Shown here: piece after piece, positions 10,454 through 21,351 of the stretch | Layout: each line of letters opens with the position of its first letter | Numbering within the stretch: position 1 is the first letter of the stretch | Assembly: GCA_033398695.1 (NCBI GenBank) | Contig: CM065806.1 | Span: 47,827,001 to 47,891,000 of the forward strand | Source of the DNA: Orobanche coerulescens | Lineage: Eukaryota > Streptophyta > Magnoliopsida > Lamiales > Orobanchaceae | Length of the DNA: 64,000 bases | Direction: 5' to 3' | Notes under the pieces: generated by a model | Database searches by the model: none | What the model saw: the letters and a program-made list of their open reading frames with translations, nothing else | What the model was told of the DNA's origin: nothing | Program-made: the position numbers and the translations under genes

Positions 10454-13219
10454 TGTAATATCCGACTGTAACTTTTCATTTTTACCTGTCGTTGTATTAT
10501 TTGGATAATCTGATTATTAGAAATCGTTGCATTTAGTTTTATGTTGAGGTATTATAGATTTGAATATCATATCGTTGTTATTTCATATGTGATGATTCGA
10601 TGTTATTAGAGTGTTGCATTTTCGGATTTTTGTTAATGTAGCGTACGCTACATAGTATTATTAACGTACGCTAAACATGTGACTTAGCGTGCGTAAAGGT
10701 TTCCTCTGTTGCGTACGCTAAGAGGGAATCTGACAGCAGTTGACTTCAGCACGTGAGCCTTTTAACCGGTAGCATGCATGCGATCTACGTTTGAGCTGTC
10801 ATGTCGGTGAGAATCTACTTTTTCTAGCGTGCGCTAACCCATTCTTCATTAGCGTACGCTAACGGCCTGCAATAATTCAAGACAGAGCCACCGAAAGCCG
10901 TTTACGACGTAATATCGTTCGGATAGCGTACGTAAGGGCCTTAGCGTACGCTAAACTGTCCCGATAGCGTGCGCTAAGTCTGCATGATCTATTTATAGGA
11001 CCACTGTTTTTCATTTCTCCACGAACCAAACCGAATTTCTCTCTTCGCATATCATCCCTCTGCACTCTAAAAACGTTATAAACCTTCACCAACTTATTTC
11101 CAAGCCTTAAATCTCGGAGTGGAGCTCATTTTCTTGGAGCCTTGGAGTTGTTTTTAAGCTTGGGATATATTCTCTCATATCATTGAAGTTATTCTTCATT
11201 TACGGAGGTTGGTGTGTTTTCTTCTCTGCATTATTTTCTTATGTTGATTATTAATGTCGAAATATACTTCACCTAGAGTAGATTAAGCAAGTAAAACATG
11301 GTTATAATTAAACTCTTTAAGCATTTTTGATGAATATGATAATAAGGGTTTGAGAGGGAGGTGTTCTTGATGATATAGTGATTTTAATCATGTTGTAGTT
11401 GTCATCACTCACCTTCCGGACGAATTTAGCTCAAGAGAACGTTGATGGATCGGTTAGCTTCTTCATAATCGGATTTCATCAAGAACTTAATACCATAAAG
11501 TGATTAAACACCATTTTAAGTATTTATTTACCTTGAGAAGAACTTGATGATGTTAAATATGAGATTAGATGATCTAGTTCAGAAACCTTAGAAGCTTTAA
11601 CAAATCATGATTGTTCAGTTTCACTAGTCTTGAAGATTGATAAAGGTTTTGATAATTACAACAATAACTTTTCACCAATCTATTGTGTTGATAACTTAGA
11701 GTGTAGTCCATCATAATGCTAAGTAGATTGTGTTCTTAAGTAGATGATCTGGTTATGAATAATACTATCATGGTAGATTGAGTATCAAATTCTTTATGAC
11801 TATCCTTTTTGTAATAAGAGATGTTGAAGAACATGAGAATTTGATTTAAACCAATATTATGGGCAAATTGAAGATGTTATTGTTCATGGAATAACAAGAG
11901 AATTTCAGGACACTTTTGGTATGATAATCGGATTTTGGAAGATGAATTAGTTGTTTTGGAAACCTTTCATTAATCGTTAAGGTATACTCCACGGGGGGGG
12001 GGTGAATTGTTCGAGTAGGTTGCGGGCGTCGTTTCCTACGAATTGATATTAATATTATGTGAATATATTATTGAATGAATTACGTTTCATTCAAGGTTGC
12101 TCGTTCGATTGAGTGTTTAACTGAGGATACCGTCCGTTTGATCATTTGGAGAAGGACTATCTTTCACTTACGGATTTGAGGCAAGTTATCTTGCTTGGTT
12201 ATAATGATGATTAGATTCTTTCCGATGGTTATATCTTTCATATGTATGAATTGTTCATGAAATGTTTGTCGTGATTTGATATTCGTCCTTGACGTTATTA
12301 CATCTTCTTCATGGGATGCATTCCCAAGCACGCTGCTTTGAACCACCGATCTCGTTGGCCTTATTTTCACTTCGGTGAGTTTTCTTGATCCTTAATCGGT
12401 TATGTGATTTGTTGAATTCGTTGTCATGTTGTATCGTGACATATCCGGAATCATATCTGCGTTCCGATTGGTTCTGTGGTAGGATTTTTAGCCGTGCACA
12501 TATAGTCATCGGCGGATATTATTCCGCGTTGGGTATGCACACGGGACGTAGTTTCGTGAGGCTAATTAGGTACATTGTCCGACGTATATTACGGATTCCA
12601 TATACGGGCGGACATGTGCACGGACACATTTCCGGATCGGGCGTCTTGTGATGTCCATCTTTGAGCCATACCATAAATCGTCCATAGTATTGGATGCTTG
12701 TGATCGTTCGTTTCATACGCCCGAGGGGTATGATTGTGATCGGAATGATTTCTTTGAAATCTATATATGTGAATTGTATATGTCAAGAATTGATTATCAT
12801 GTATATCGACCTGTGTTGGGCGAAATACTTGTATTGTATTTTAGGTCGAGGCAAGGGCAAGGCACGGGAAGAGCATGTCGACGGCGAAGGATTCGGAGGA
12901 TACTAGTTCGGGGGCCCCTCATCTTTGTTGTCCGGTTATGTTAAACCGTGTTGTGTTATTTCCTGTTTCATTTAAATTACTATTTGGTTGTATTTGGTAT
13001 TTGAAGTATTTTCCATCTCCATATGGTTTATACTTGTTTATGGATCCTGTGTATTGTAAGGCCGTTGGCCATATTTTGATAAACTCCTAAACGGAGTAAT
13101 GACTTTTCGTTGTGATTCGGTATCACAAATAATATTTATTTAACCTGTTTTGGATATCGCCTGGTGGGTCCCAGTGTGGGATTCACGGCACTGTAATAAC
13201 CGCCATTTGGGGTGTTACA
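10454..13219 (+). repeat. Tekay 3' LTR
   Basis: 2,766 bp, TGTAATATCC to GGGGTGTTACA, collinear with the 5' LTR. It contains the palindrome cluster (10637-10980) and TATA box (10989-10999). It is followed by the ATATA duplication. Differences from the 5' copy are concentrated at CTG/CAG/CGG-like spots. Confidence 0.93.
10637..10980 (+). promoter_or_regulatory. U3 palindrome cluster, TTAGCGTACGCTAA type (Tekay 3' LTR)
   Basis: This is the 3' copy of the cluster at 2782-3119, starting with the 16-mer TGTAGCGTACGCTACA. Most palindromes are intact. One TTACGTACGTAA site of the 5' copy has lost two bases here (TTTACGACGTAA). Confidence 0.75.
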
Positions 13220-15599
13220 ATATACAAACCATCATTTCGACAATTTACATTTCTAATAATATTGCTATATGAATTATAAATGAAATGAAAACGAAACCAT
13301 TCATCAAATATTATAAACTGAACAAGTATAAACTTGCCTCGATACCGATACCACGAAGTCGTTACCCAAAATCCATTGCCTTAGTCTACGAGCTCCTTAG
13401 CCCCGACCAAAATCAATCTACGAACTCTTTAGCCTCAACCGCAACACAACGGTCATAATCCACGATCAAAACATATCAACCTATTGCAATAACCGATTAA
13501 CACACATTCGATAAAAATCAATAACCGACATACCCAACCAACAAATTCAACGGTTCAACGAAACCTCGATCATATACATAAAACCAAATAATCCAACTCA
13601 ATAAATACGAACTCATATCCGTAATACAAGCCGTAACTCGATGATCACAAATAATAATCAATAAACCCAACGGTTCCACGATATCCCGATTAAATACAAA
13701 TCCAAACAATCCGAACCAATCAAACACGAATTCAAAGCCACAATACGATTCCACAATCCGAAAATCATACAATCAATTTAACCAAGTGTCTAAGCATTAC
13801 CGATTCCAAATTCAATCTTAAATACGATTACAAGTTTCCTCCTTGTATAATCATAATTAAACCAATTACCGATTATCATCATCAATCCGGACGATCCGAT
13901 TAATTCAATATTATAGAATACCATATTCCAAAGGTTTCAAATAATTCCATTATCCGAATTGAACACTTATTCAATACGTATGAATTTCCAAATTCAAAGA
14001 TGAATTCTAATCTTATCAAACCCTTAATCATATTCGTATTCCTATACGAATATTGTACCAAAATACATAACTTGATTATAGATATGAATATTCCATATTC
14101 ATATCCAAAACACCAACACATTCATCATATCAATAATCAATTCATCTCGACATTCAGGATTTCATAACACAATCGATTCCGACTTTAATTCTAAATTAGA
14201 ATCAACAAGACTCCTTCTTGTTATACTAGTAAATTCGTAAGAAACAATTTACCAATTATTACCGTGAATAATCACATTCCAATTATCCGAAATCCTTCCA
14301 AAATCATAACATGTATAACTTATGAATTCTTCAAGAACACGAATTATCCGAATTCACGTTCACAATCCATAAAAGAACATAATCCGATGTTTTCTAACAT
14401 CTAACCAATCCTTAATCATAATTCAAGGTGTATATCATCATGTTCTTCAACATATGATCTTCTTAGCATCAAAAATCGAAACAATACTACCAAGAACATC
14501 AAGAATATTATGATTCCATAATCATAACAACATAATCAAGACATAATCCAACATATCATCATCTTCCTTCAACATACACCTCATATAACCTCAAGAATCG
14601 AAACAACAACATCTTAATCATCTTCATACGAATCATTTATCAATAACAACATCAAAAATCCGAAATGAAAAGGAGGATTATCCAACATACCTCTTAGAAG
14701 ATGGAATACACAAGAAATCACTTCAAGAATCATCAATAACTCCATATCCAAGCTCCAAATCCAAGCCCTCAAGTTCAAAATCGAATTAGAAGAGCCAAAA
14801 TATCCCTCTCTCAATGTTTAAAGATGAAAAACGAAGAGAAATGCTGAAGTGAAATGAAATGACGGCCATTCCTTATATAAACTCCCCGCTCGTTACGTAC
14901 GTAACATTCCCAAGTTAACGTACGTAACACCTTTTACGTACGCTATCTTGTCCTGGTTAGCGTATGTAATGCCATCCCAGACCCTACTGCCTTAAAACGT
15001 GAACTTCCTTACGTACGTAACCCATGCCATGTAACGTACGTAATATACCAGTTGACTTGCTACAGTACAATGGTCGTGTTACGTACGTAACACGTCCTTT
15101 ATAACGTACGTAACACGTACGTTGACTCACCTGTCAACATCCTCCGCCGAAAGTTGCCGACACAGGGTCCCACCTGCCGACCACGACTCGATCGTCTGAT
15201 TTCCATGTTACGTACGTAATGTCTCGGCCATAACGTATGTAACTCTACCAATTTAACGTACGTAAGCTTCAACACATAACGTACGTAATGGCTTCCATAC
15301 TTAGCCATTTACAGCAATTCCTGTCCAACGTCTCGACATAACAAATACGAACATACGGCATACTGAATACACATATACTCAACCCAAAAATATTCTCATA
15401 CGGTATACCTGATATCCAAATCAGTTCAACCTGATACAACATATCCTGAATATATCTATCAATAAAAAAAACGATAATCACACCAGTATAACTGTCTCGG
15501 TTATCAATTTATTTTATCTATACTGTATAGATACCAAACTATACAGTATACTCAGATAAAATAACGCGAAAAATTTATACTGAAAATCCGGGTATTACA
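13220..15599 (-). repeat. N1 5' LTR, part 2 (R/U3 side)
   Basis: After the duplicated ATATA (13220-13224) the LTR resumes at 13225 and ends at 15599 with GGGTATTACA. It is AT-rich and non-coding to about 14830. A TATA box follows on the minus strand (14873-14881, TTTATATAA), then the U3 palindrome cluster and the LTR terminus. Parts 1 and 2 total about 4,424 bp. Confidence 0.8.
14892..15290 (-). promoter_or_regulatory. U3 palindrome cluster, TTACGTACGTAA type (N1 LTR)
   Basis: About twelve copies of TTACGTACGTAA or close variants (TAACGTACGTAA, TAACGTATGTAA) occur in 400 bp, spaced 20-70 bp apart. On the minus strand they lie directly upstream of the TATA box at 14873-14881, the same arrangement as in the Tekay LTR but with ACGTACGT in place of GCGTACGC at the core. 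Confidence 0.8.
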
Positions 15600-17759
15600 A
15601 TAATCTTACCACCTCTTGGTAATCCAACGACAATTCGATTCTCGCCAATATATCAAATATTATTTCAACATCACATCACTACGGTACAATACTCAAATAC
15701 TGATACTTCCTCATACATGATCTCCATGTACAATTACTGTTGAAACGTACCTCCATCCGAAGTCCATACTCAAGCCATCAATACAGTAATCCAAAATACC
15801 TTATTATTTCAAATGTCATTCTAGCCAAATACCTTTGAAAAATATGTATTATATTCCAAATATTATAAAAAGTCAAGCATTGTGATATTCCGGACATATC
15901 ACCAAGTTACAAAAATGCTCATGATTAACCGTGGACCCGACCATATGAGAATCCCTCTGAGGCCCCGTCGGACCCTCCCGGAGTGGTTAACCCCAATGTT
16001 CGCAGACCCAACCATGCGTGGATCCCTCCGAGGCCCCGTCAGACCCTCCCAGAGTGAACATATACACTCTCACTCAAAAGAATGCCAAGACTTCCAAATA
16101 CAAGGAACTATAAAACATATAATCAAAGTACTTGCTAGATTTAGCCTCCTCAATCAACACCTACCACTCCATATCATCACAATTTCATAACTATTAGATT
16201 TATTAATCCATATCCAAACCAACAACATAAACCGAATACCACAAATAACACTAAATTACAAAAACATACCTCAATACGCATCCCTTCCAAATGTATACCG
16301 TCGACCAAGTATATCCAAAATCTCACCAACACCAACTATATACTACAATCCTCATAGAACTTCACGTATTCATTCATCATTATGCAATATAACAAAAAAT
16401 ACTTATGAAATGCAAATGAAATTACTTATCGAAACACTATAACTGAACAAGTAATAACTTGCCTCAATGTCGATACGACGAAGCCGAATCTGCCCAGCAG
16501 CAATAACTCACAGTCTGGAACTCCAAATCACGATATAACCTGTCAAAATAAAGGACCATGAGTCGGAAACAACCTATCCAAAATTCAGTCGGCAACAACC
16601 TATCCAAAATTCAGTAAAATCGGACCACGTCTTGCCCTTCATCGAGCTATTCAATCACGGCTGCTCCACCGAAAATGGAACTCAAAATACGGAAGAAAAC
16701 CACGATCCACTCAAAAGAGACTTCACTATATGATAAATTTGTACAATCATATAAAATTTATTTCTTTTAACTCGACACCCCTACACTATTACAAGTCTAC
16801 ATGATTCTCACCCTTCTCACCACTCTCTTTAAAGAGAATACAAGAAAGGAATTTAATTTGAATCAAATAAGACTAAAGTGTATTACTTGGGTGTACTTGT
16901 AAAAAAGACACCAAGACTTCTTATATAGAATAAGAAGGATTTTACCTTTTGTTTCCAACTTATGTGGGATATAAATACATTCTTATAGCATAAGCAAGGC
17001 TTCTCATCTTTATTCTCAACCGATGTGGAACAAAACACATCCTTCAAAACACAACTACTGTCCGAGAGCCATAACTCTCACTAACAATATCCAAATATAA
17101 TCTCCACCATTCATATTATATAAAACTAGTTGATAAATAACATATCCAAAATTCAGCGCAATCCAATAGTTAAATCTTCGGAAATATATAAAATACCGAG
17201 ACTTCTCAATATGAATCCGAAAAACAGGAACCTATCGTTCTTTTAATTATTACGGTTGTATTGTACAACCAAATCCAATCTCCACCGTCCAAAATATACT
17301 TTACGTTGTTTAGAACTGACTTCCAAAATTTCGTATTAATCCGACGGTTGATTTTTTATGAATTATGTCTGTAACATTGCTGCATGGGTGAATGTTCGTT
17401 GACGGAACTAAATTTCTGCAAACAGTTTCTACTAATTCGACCATAACTTTTTCGTCCAAACTCGGATTAACTCACTGTTTAGACCATTAGAAAGTTAACT
17501 TGATGCTCTTTCAAACTGTGAAGTTTAACAATTTTTGAAGTTTCCAATAATCAGTTGTGATTTTTCTAACATTCGTTTAATAATTTTTTGGAGAATACAA
17601 CGTTGGCCACCGCTACATTCTTACCAATAATTATTCGACGAGATTATAAAATACCATCCAACATCTTAAATTTCATTCACTCAAAATTGTGAAAATACAT
17701 TCTTCACATCAATATTCCAATCATCGATAAATATAATTTCAAACATTCGAGATATTATA
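15600..17759 (-). repeat. N2 3' LTR (visible part)
   Basis: Runs from the N1 insertion point to GATATTATA at 17759, next to the polypurine complement. It begins CTTACCACCTCTTGG, the same as 19207 onward in the 5' LTR. Bases 15934-16059 hold a 71-bp tandem repeat. Bases 16700-17060 include TATA-like stretches (for example 16912-16925) and may be promoter or an older insertion. No coding sequence was seen. Confidence 0.75.
15934..16059. repeat. 71-bp tandem repeat, about 1.8 copies
   Basis: GACCCGACCAT at 15934 and GACCCAACCAT at 16005 start two copies that share GGCCCCGTC and GACCCTCCC. It is GC-rich against an AT-rich LTR. The copia element at 19541 is inserted in the other LTR exactly at the first GACCC of this block. 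Confidence 0.7.
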
Positions 17760-18600
17760 TTCCACCCACCTTAAAAGAAGTTTCGTCCTCGAAACATAAA
17801 ATACGAACAATTTGAATGTAACTTCCTCGTATATGGCTTGTCTTCTCATATATCCTCGTATTTTCCAATACTCGTTCGATAAATTTCATGACGTGTAGTA
17901 TTATTACTCAACTCAAAAATTACTAGTCTAACATACCCTTCACAATTAGTTTCAATATGACCGACATTTTTCATCTTTACTGAAAAATCGTAAACAAAGA
18001 AACACGATGTTGCGCACGGCCGGATTTCTATCGTGATTTGCTCGATAAGAACCTAAAATCTTATCCATTTTGACATCCATAATCACACAGAGCATCATTA
18101 CTCTTAACTATCTCAAACACCAATCACACATCCCAAAAGCTTCAATCAATTCCTAAATAAAAACCTTCATTTATCAACTACCCGAGTTCAAAATAAATCA
18201 GAGACCCAAGCTCCGCACATTCCCACAAATCAAATAATCTCGATAACTTGCCTACAATTCACCAATCTTAACAAATTCAAACGACTAACAACTACAATCA
18301 AAATACCATGCTTACAGAGCGCGAAGCCGATGATTTCCCGTGATACTAGCATATGACTCCAATTTCAATGTCTCAACATAATTTCAAACACAATTTTCAC
18401 AAGTCTTGATAAAATCCAACAAAACGCCAATACCGCAATTATGGCAATTTTAAAATATCTCAAAAGTTTTGAAAACTCTAAACTCAGTTTTACTCAAAGG
18501 TTAAAAATATTTTCCAGAAATTATGCTACTACCGCACTTGGTAGAGCCACATAACACACACGCCTGGATTTCACAAAACCCAAGCTCTGATACCATCTTC
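17760..18600 (-). other. N2 internal domain (non-coding)
   Basis: 841 bp. It starts with the complement of the polypurine tract (17760-17775) and the stem AGTTTCG-TCCT-CGAAAC (17779-17795). It ends with the tRNA-iMet primer-site complement GCTCTGATACCA (18584-18595), five bases from the LTR. Bases 18315-18370 match N1's internal core. No ORF resembles gag or pol. Confidence 0.8.
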
Positions 18601-19540
18601 TGTAACACCCCCAAAACCAATCGGGAATATTACAGCGCCGTGGGTCCCACGCCGGAACCCACAAGGCTGAAAATCATTTTTCATAATCGTTTCAAACACG
18701 CCAATAGGCCAAAGACGGTATTATATTTCAAATCCTCAAATAGTCTCCAAAAATCTATTCTTCAAATCCCTTCATAAAATTCCCATTTAAAATTTCAAGG
18801 CCAAAATGCCAAAACTCAATAGTTTCAAAATGTTCGTTAAACCATCACTTACATATACCAACAAAATAGTTTAGGGAATCGGTTTTACGAAATAAACCCA
18901 AGTTTGCAAAATACCAAACTGGCCATTTTTAAAGTGTACACGCAGCGGATATAAACATAGTTAAAAATACATTTGCAGCGGAATATAATTAACAGTCAAT
19001 GTACACGATTCTCAAAATAAATGTCATAGCTAGCATCATCCGGGATCCTCATCTCTTCACGACTGTTGCTAACAAGATCACCAATGCCTGAAAAAAATAG
19101 GTCCCACGACGGGGTCAGCTATAATGCCCAACAAATAACCGCAATTACATAAAAATAAATATTCATATGTTATGCATCATAAAAATGATAAGCCCAAAAA
19201 TATAATCTTACCACCTCTTGGTAATCCAACGGCAATTCGATTCTCGCCAATATATCGAATATTATCTCAACATCACATCGCTACGGTACAATAATCAAAT
19301 ACTGATACTTCCTCATACATGATCTCCATGTACAATTAATGTTGAAACGCACCTCGATCCGAAGTCCATACTCAAGCCATCAATACAGTAATCCAAAATA
19401 CCTTATTATTTCAAATGTCATTCTAGCCAAGTACCTTTGAAAAATATGTATTATATTCCAAACAGTATAAAAAGTCAAGCATTGTGATATTCCGAACATA
19501 TCACCAAGTTATAAAAATGCTCATGATTAACCGTAGACCC
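18601..19540 (-). repeat. N2 5' LTR (truncated part)
   Basis: Starts TGTAACACCCC beside the primer site and is cut at 19540 by the copia LTR. The last 338 bases match 15600-15935. The final five, GACCC (19536-19540), are the left target duplication of the copia element. Confidence 0.8.
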
Positions 19541-21099
19541 TGAAGGTCACAAGTCGTCAGGAATAAGACTAGAGGGGGGGTAAATAGGCTTATTAAAACT
19601 CTTTTTCCACGAAGGGTTAGGAGTTTCTCAGTTGTGATAAATGCAGATGACTTGAAGTCGTCTATAGACAGGATATGCGGAAGACACAGCTGATGACGAA
19701 AGGAAATAAGTAAACAATGGAACACTAAATATGTATGCAGCAGGTAAGTATGATGATTAAAACAGTAAAAATATGCAGGCAATTATAGTGGTCTCAGAGG
19801 TGGGGTAATCCTCTACTAATCCACTTTTCTCCAAACCAGTTGGAGATGAATTCACTATAATTCTCAACCAGTGATAAATATTACAGTAAATTCTTCCTAG
19901 CTACAACAACTTCTAGCCAGTGGAAATCCCGTCGTTGCAACTCTTTTGACTACCTAGAACCTCTTGATCTAAAATCCTTGGATGCCTATCAGTCTTGCAA
20001 ACTTCAACCAGTGAAGTACCCCGAACTTAGGTTTAAAGACACGAGTGGTTGTCTTCTCCAACTAAGAGCTTCTTCAAATAAGATTTGTTTAAGCTGCTCT
20101 TTTCACGAAGCTATAGAATGCTTTTGATAGCTTTGATTTGCTTTGATTGCTTGAGAATATTGTTCGCTTTGTGTGCTTCGTTGTATCTTGTGTTTTGCTC
20201 AATTCGAATCATCACGTTTTTATAGAGCTTGTTCCTTGAGCTTCCTTCATAGCCGTTGCACTTCCTGTAACAAATCTGTCCGTTGGAGAAATAAACTTCT
20301 TTGTTTTTCTTTCTGAATGTTGCAAGGCTGGATTCCCTTATTTTAATCCATTTTTGACCGTTGTGAAGACTTTCACGTTATAGCACCGAATCATTAGATT
20401 ATAATATGCATAAAGTCTTCAGAGTGTGGGTCTCGATGAATATTTAATTCATTGTTTTCCAAGAATCTCTCCAGTCTGTCTCTCTACGCCTGCATATGAC
20501 TTTCCGTGATTATTGACTTCTCAATGCATGCTCACGTGGACTGGATTAATTGGCTGATCACTTATCTGATCTCGTACAGTCATCCTTATCTGATGTCGGA
20601 CTTCTCTGATGTAACTTCTCTGAGATGAAGTTCTCTATCCTTATGAATCTTCTATGATCTGAAGTCTTCTGACCTGATGAACTTGTCCGATCTGATGGTC
20701 AAACTTCAGTTGACTTGGACTCCGTCTGATCTCTTGACTGTAGTTTGGTCAAACTTCTCTGATAATTATTTTGATGAGGACTTCTCTGATAAATCATTTT
20801 CTTTAGAATGTTGTCTGATAATAAGTCGTCTGTGGTCAACCTTCTCTGATTTAAATTTGTCTGCAACTCGGCTTTCTGCAGTGTTTTGGTCAAACTTCTC
20901 TGATGTATCTGTTGACCAAAACTCGTCTGATATTGAACTTGTCTGTGATTTATACTTGGCCGATTTTTACCCTAACTAACATGGCCTAGAGAAGATACTC
21001 ATTTAGTTCTTCTTTATATTTTGCCAAGTACTTAAAACATACATTTGAATAATCAAATACAGGGATGACATCATCAAAATCTAATAAGTATTCCTAACA
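19541..21099 (-). repeat. Copia element A 3' LTR
   Basis: 1,559 bp, TGTTAGGAATAC to GACCTTCA on the minus strand. It abuts a polypurine tract on one side and GACCC on the other. Its end contains the CCCCCCCTCTAGT-type motif seen in SIRE LTRs. A TATA box CTATAAAAA lies at 20217-20225 (minus). U3 (about 20545-20965) is full of CTGAT-core repeats such as AACTTCTCTGAT. Confidence 0.8.
20545..20965 (-). repeat. CTGAT-core repeats in U3 of copia A
   Basis: Plus-strand text shows more than ten near copies of AACTTCTCTGAT or ACTTGTCTGAT in 420 bp, upstream (on the minus strand) of the TATA box at 20217-20225. It is a degenerate direct-repeat region that could bind a regulator. Similar words recur in the pol to env spacer at 24655-24905. 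Confidence 0.6.
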
Positions 21100-21115
21100 A
21101 ATTCTCCCTATTTTG
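21100..21115 (-). other. Polypurine tract of copia A
   Basis: The minus strand reads AAAATAGGGAGAATT immediately before the LTR start TGTTAGG. It is the plus-strand primer for reverse transcription. Confidence 0.75.
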
Positions 21116-21351
21116 ATGATGGCAAAACTAAAGCATTCAAATGTAAATAAGTCAGCACGAATAAGGTGCATGACACACATCAAAACTCAGTCTTCCATTG
21201 AGACAACTAGAGGTTGTCATTCAAATGACTGTTATAAAATTTTATTGATGATTACAATACAGTGCAATTTGAATGATCAAAATACAAGTAAATTACAATA
21301 GATTTACAGGTAGGTTCCAAACTAAATTTACAAGTAAATGAAATTACAGGT

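Larger units (their letters stand above)
2599..13219 (+). mobile_element. Full-length Tekay/Del-type Ty3/gypsy chromovirus
   Basis: A complete plus-strand element of 10,621 bp: 5' LTR 2599-5351, primer site 5357-5367, gag, protease, RT, RNase H, integrase with C-terminal chromodomain-like module, polypurine tract 10441-10453, 3' LTR 10454-13219. It is flanked by ATATA duplications. The integrase followed by a chromodomain and the long LTRs point to the Tekay (Del) clade. The two LTRs are nearly identical, suggesting a fairly recent insertion, but gag-pol has many frameshifts, so no functional polyprotein can be read. It is inserted in the 5' LTR of N1, itself a related non-autonomous element. 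Confidence 0.93.
1..15599 (-). mobile_element. N1: non-autonomous Tekay-like LTR retrotransposon (outer element)
   Basis: On the minus strand the order is 5' LTR (15599 down to 550, interrupted), a tRNA-Met type primer site, a 393-bp non-coding internal domain, a polypurine tract and the start of the 3' LTR (156 to 1, cut by the window edge). Bases 1-156 repeat 15445-15599 almost exactly, which identifies the two LTR copies. LTR ends are TGTAATACCC and GGGGTGTTATA, close to those of the nested Tekay element. No gag or pol is present, so movement would depend on a Tekay relative. The right flank ATAAT (15600-15604) is the probable target duplication; its partner lies outside the window. The Tekay element at 2599-13219 is nested inside it. 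Confidence 0.85.
15600..19540 (-). mobile_element. N2: second non-autonomous Tekay-like element
   Basis: Minus strand: 5' LTR 19540-18601 (truncated by the copia insertion at 19541), primer site 18595-18584, non-coding internal domain 18600-17760, polypurine tract, 3' LTR 17759-15600 (the remainder lies left of the window beyond N1). Bases 15600-15935 and 19203-19540 are the overlapping parts of its two LTRs and match closely, which gives an LTR length of about 2.76 kb. There is no gag or pol. Confidence 0.8.

Noticed and set aside
20677..20979. 100-residue plus-strand ORF in the copia A LTR
   Set aside because: It is a translation of the CTGAT-core repeats (Ser/Asp/Leu-rich) inside an LTR with no family match.
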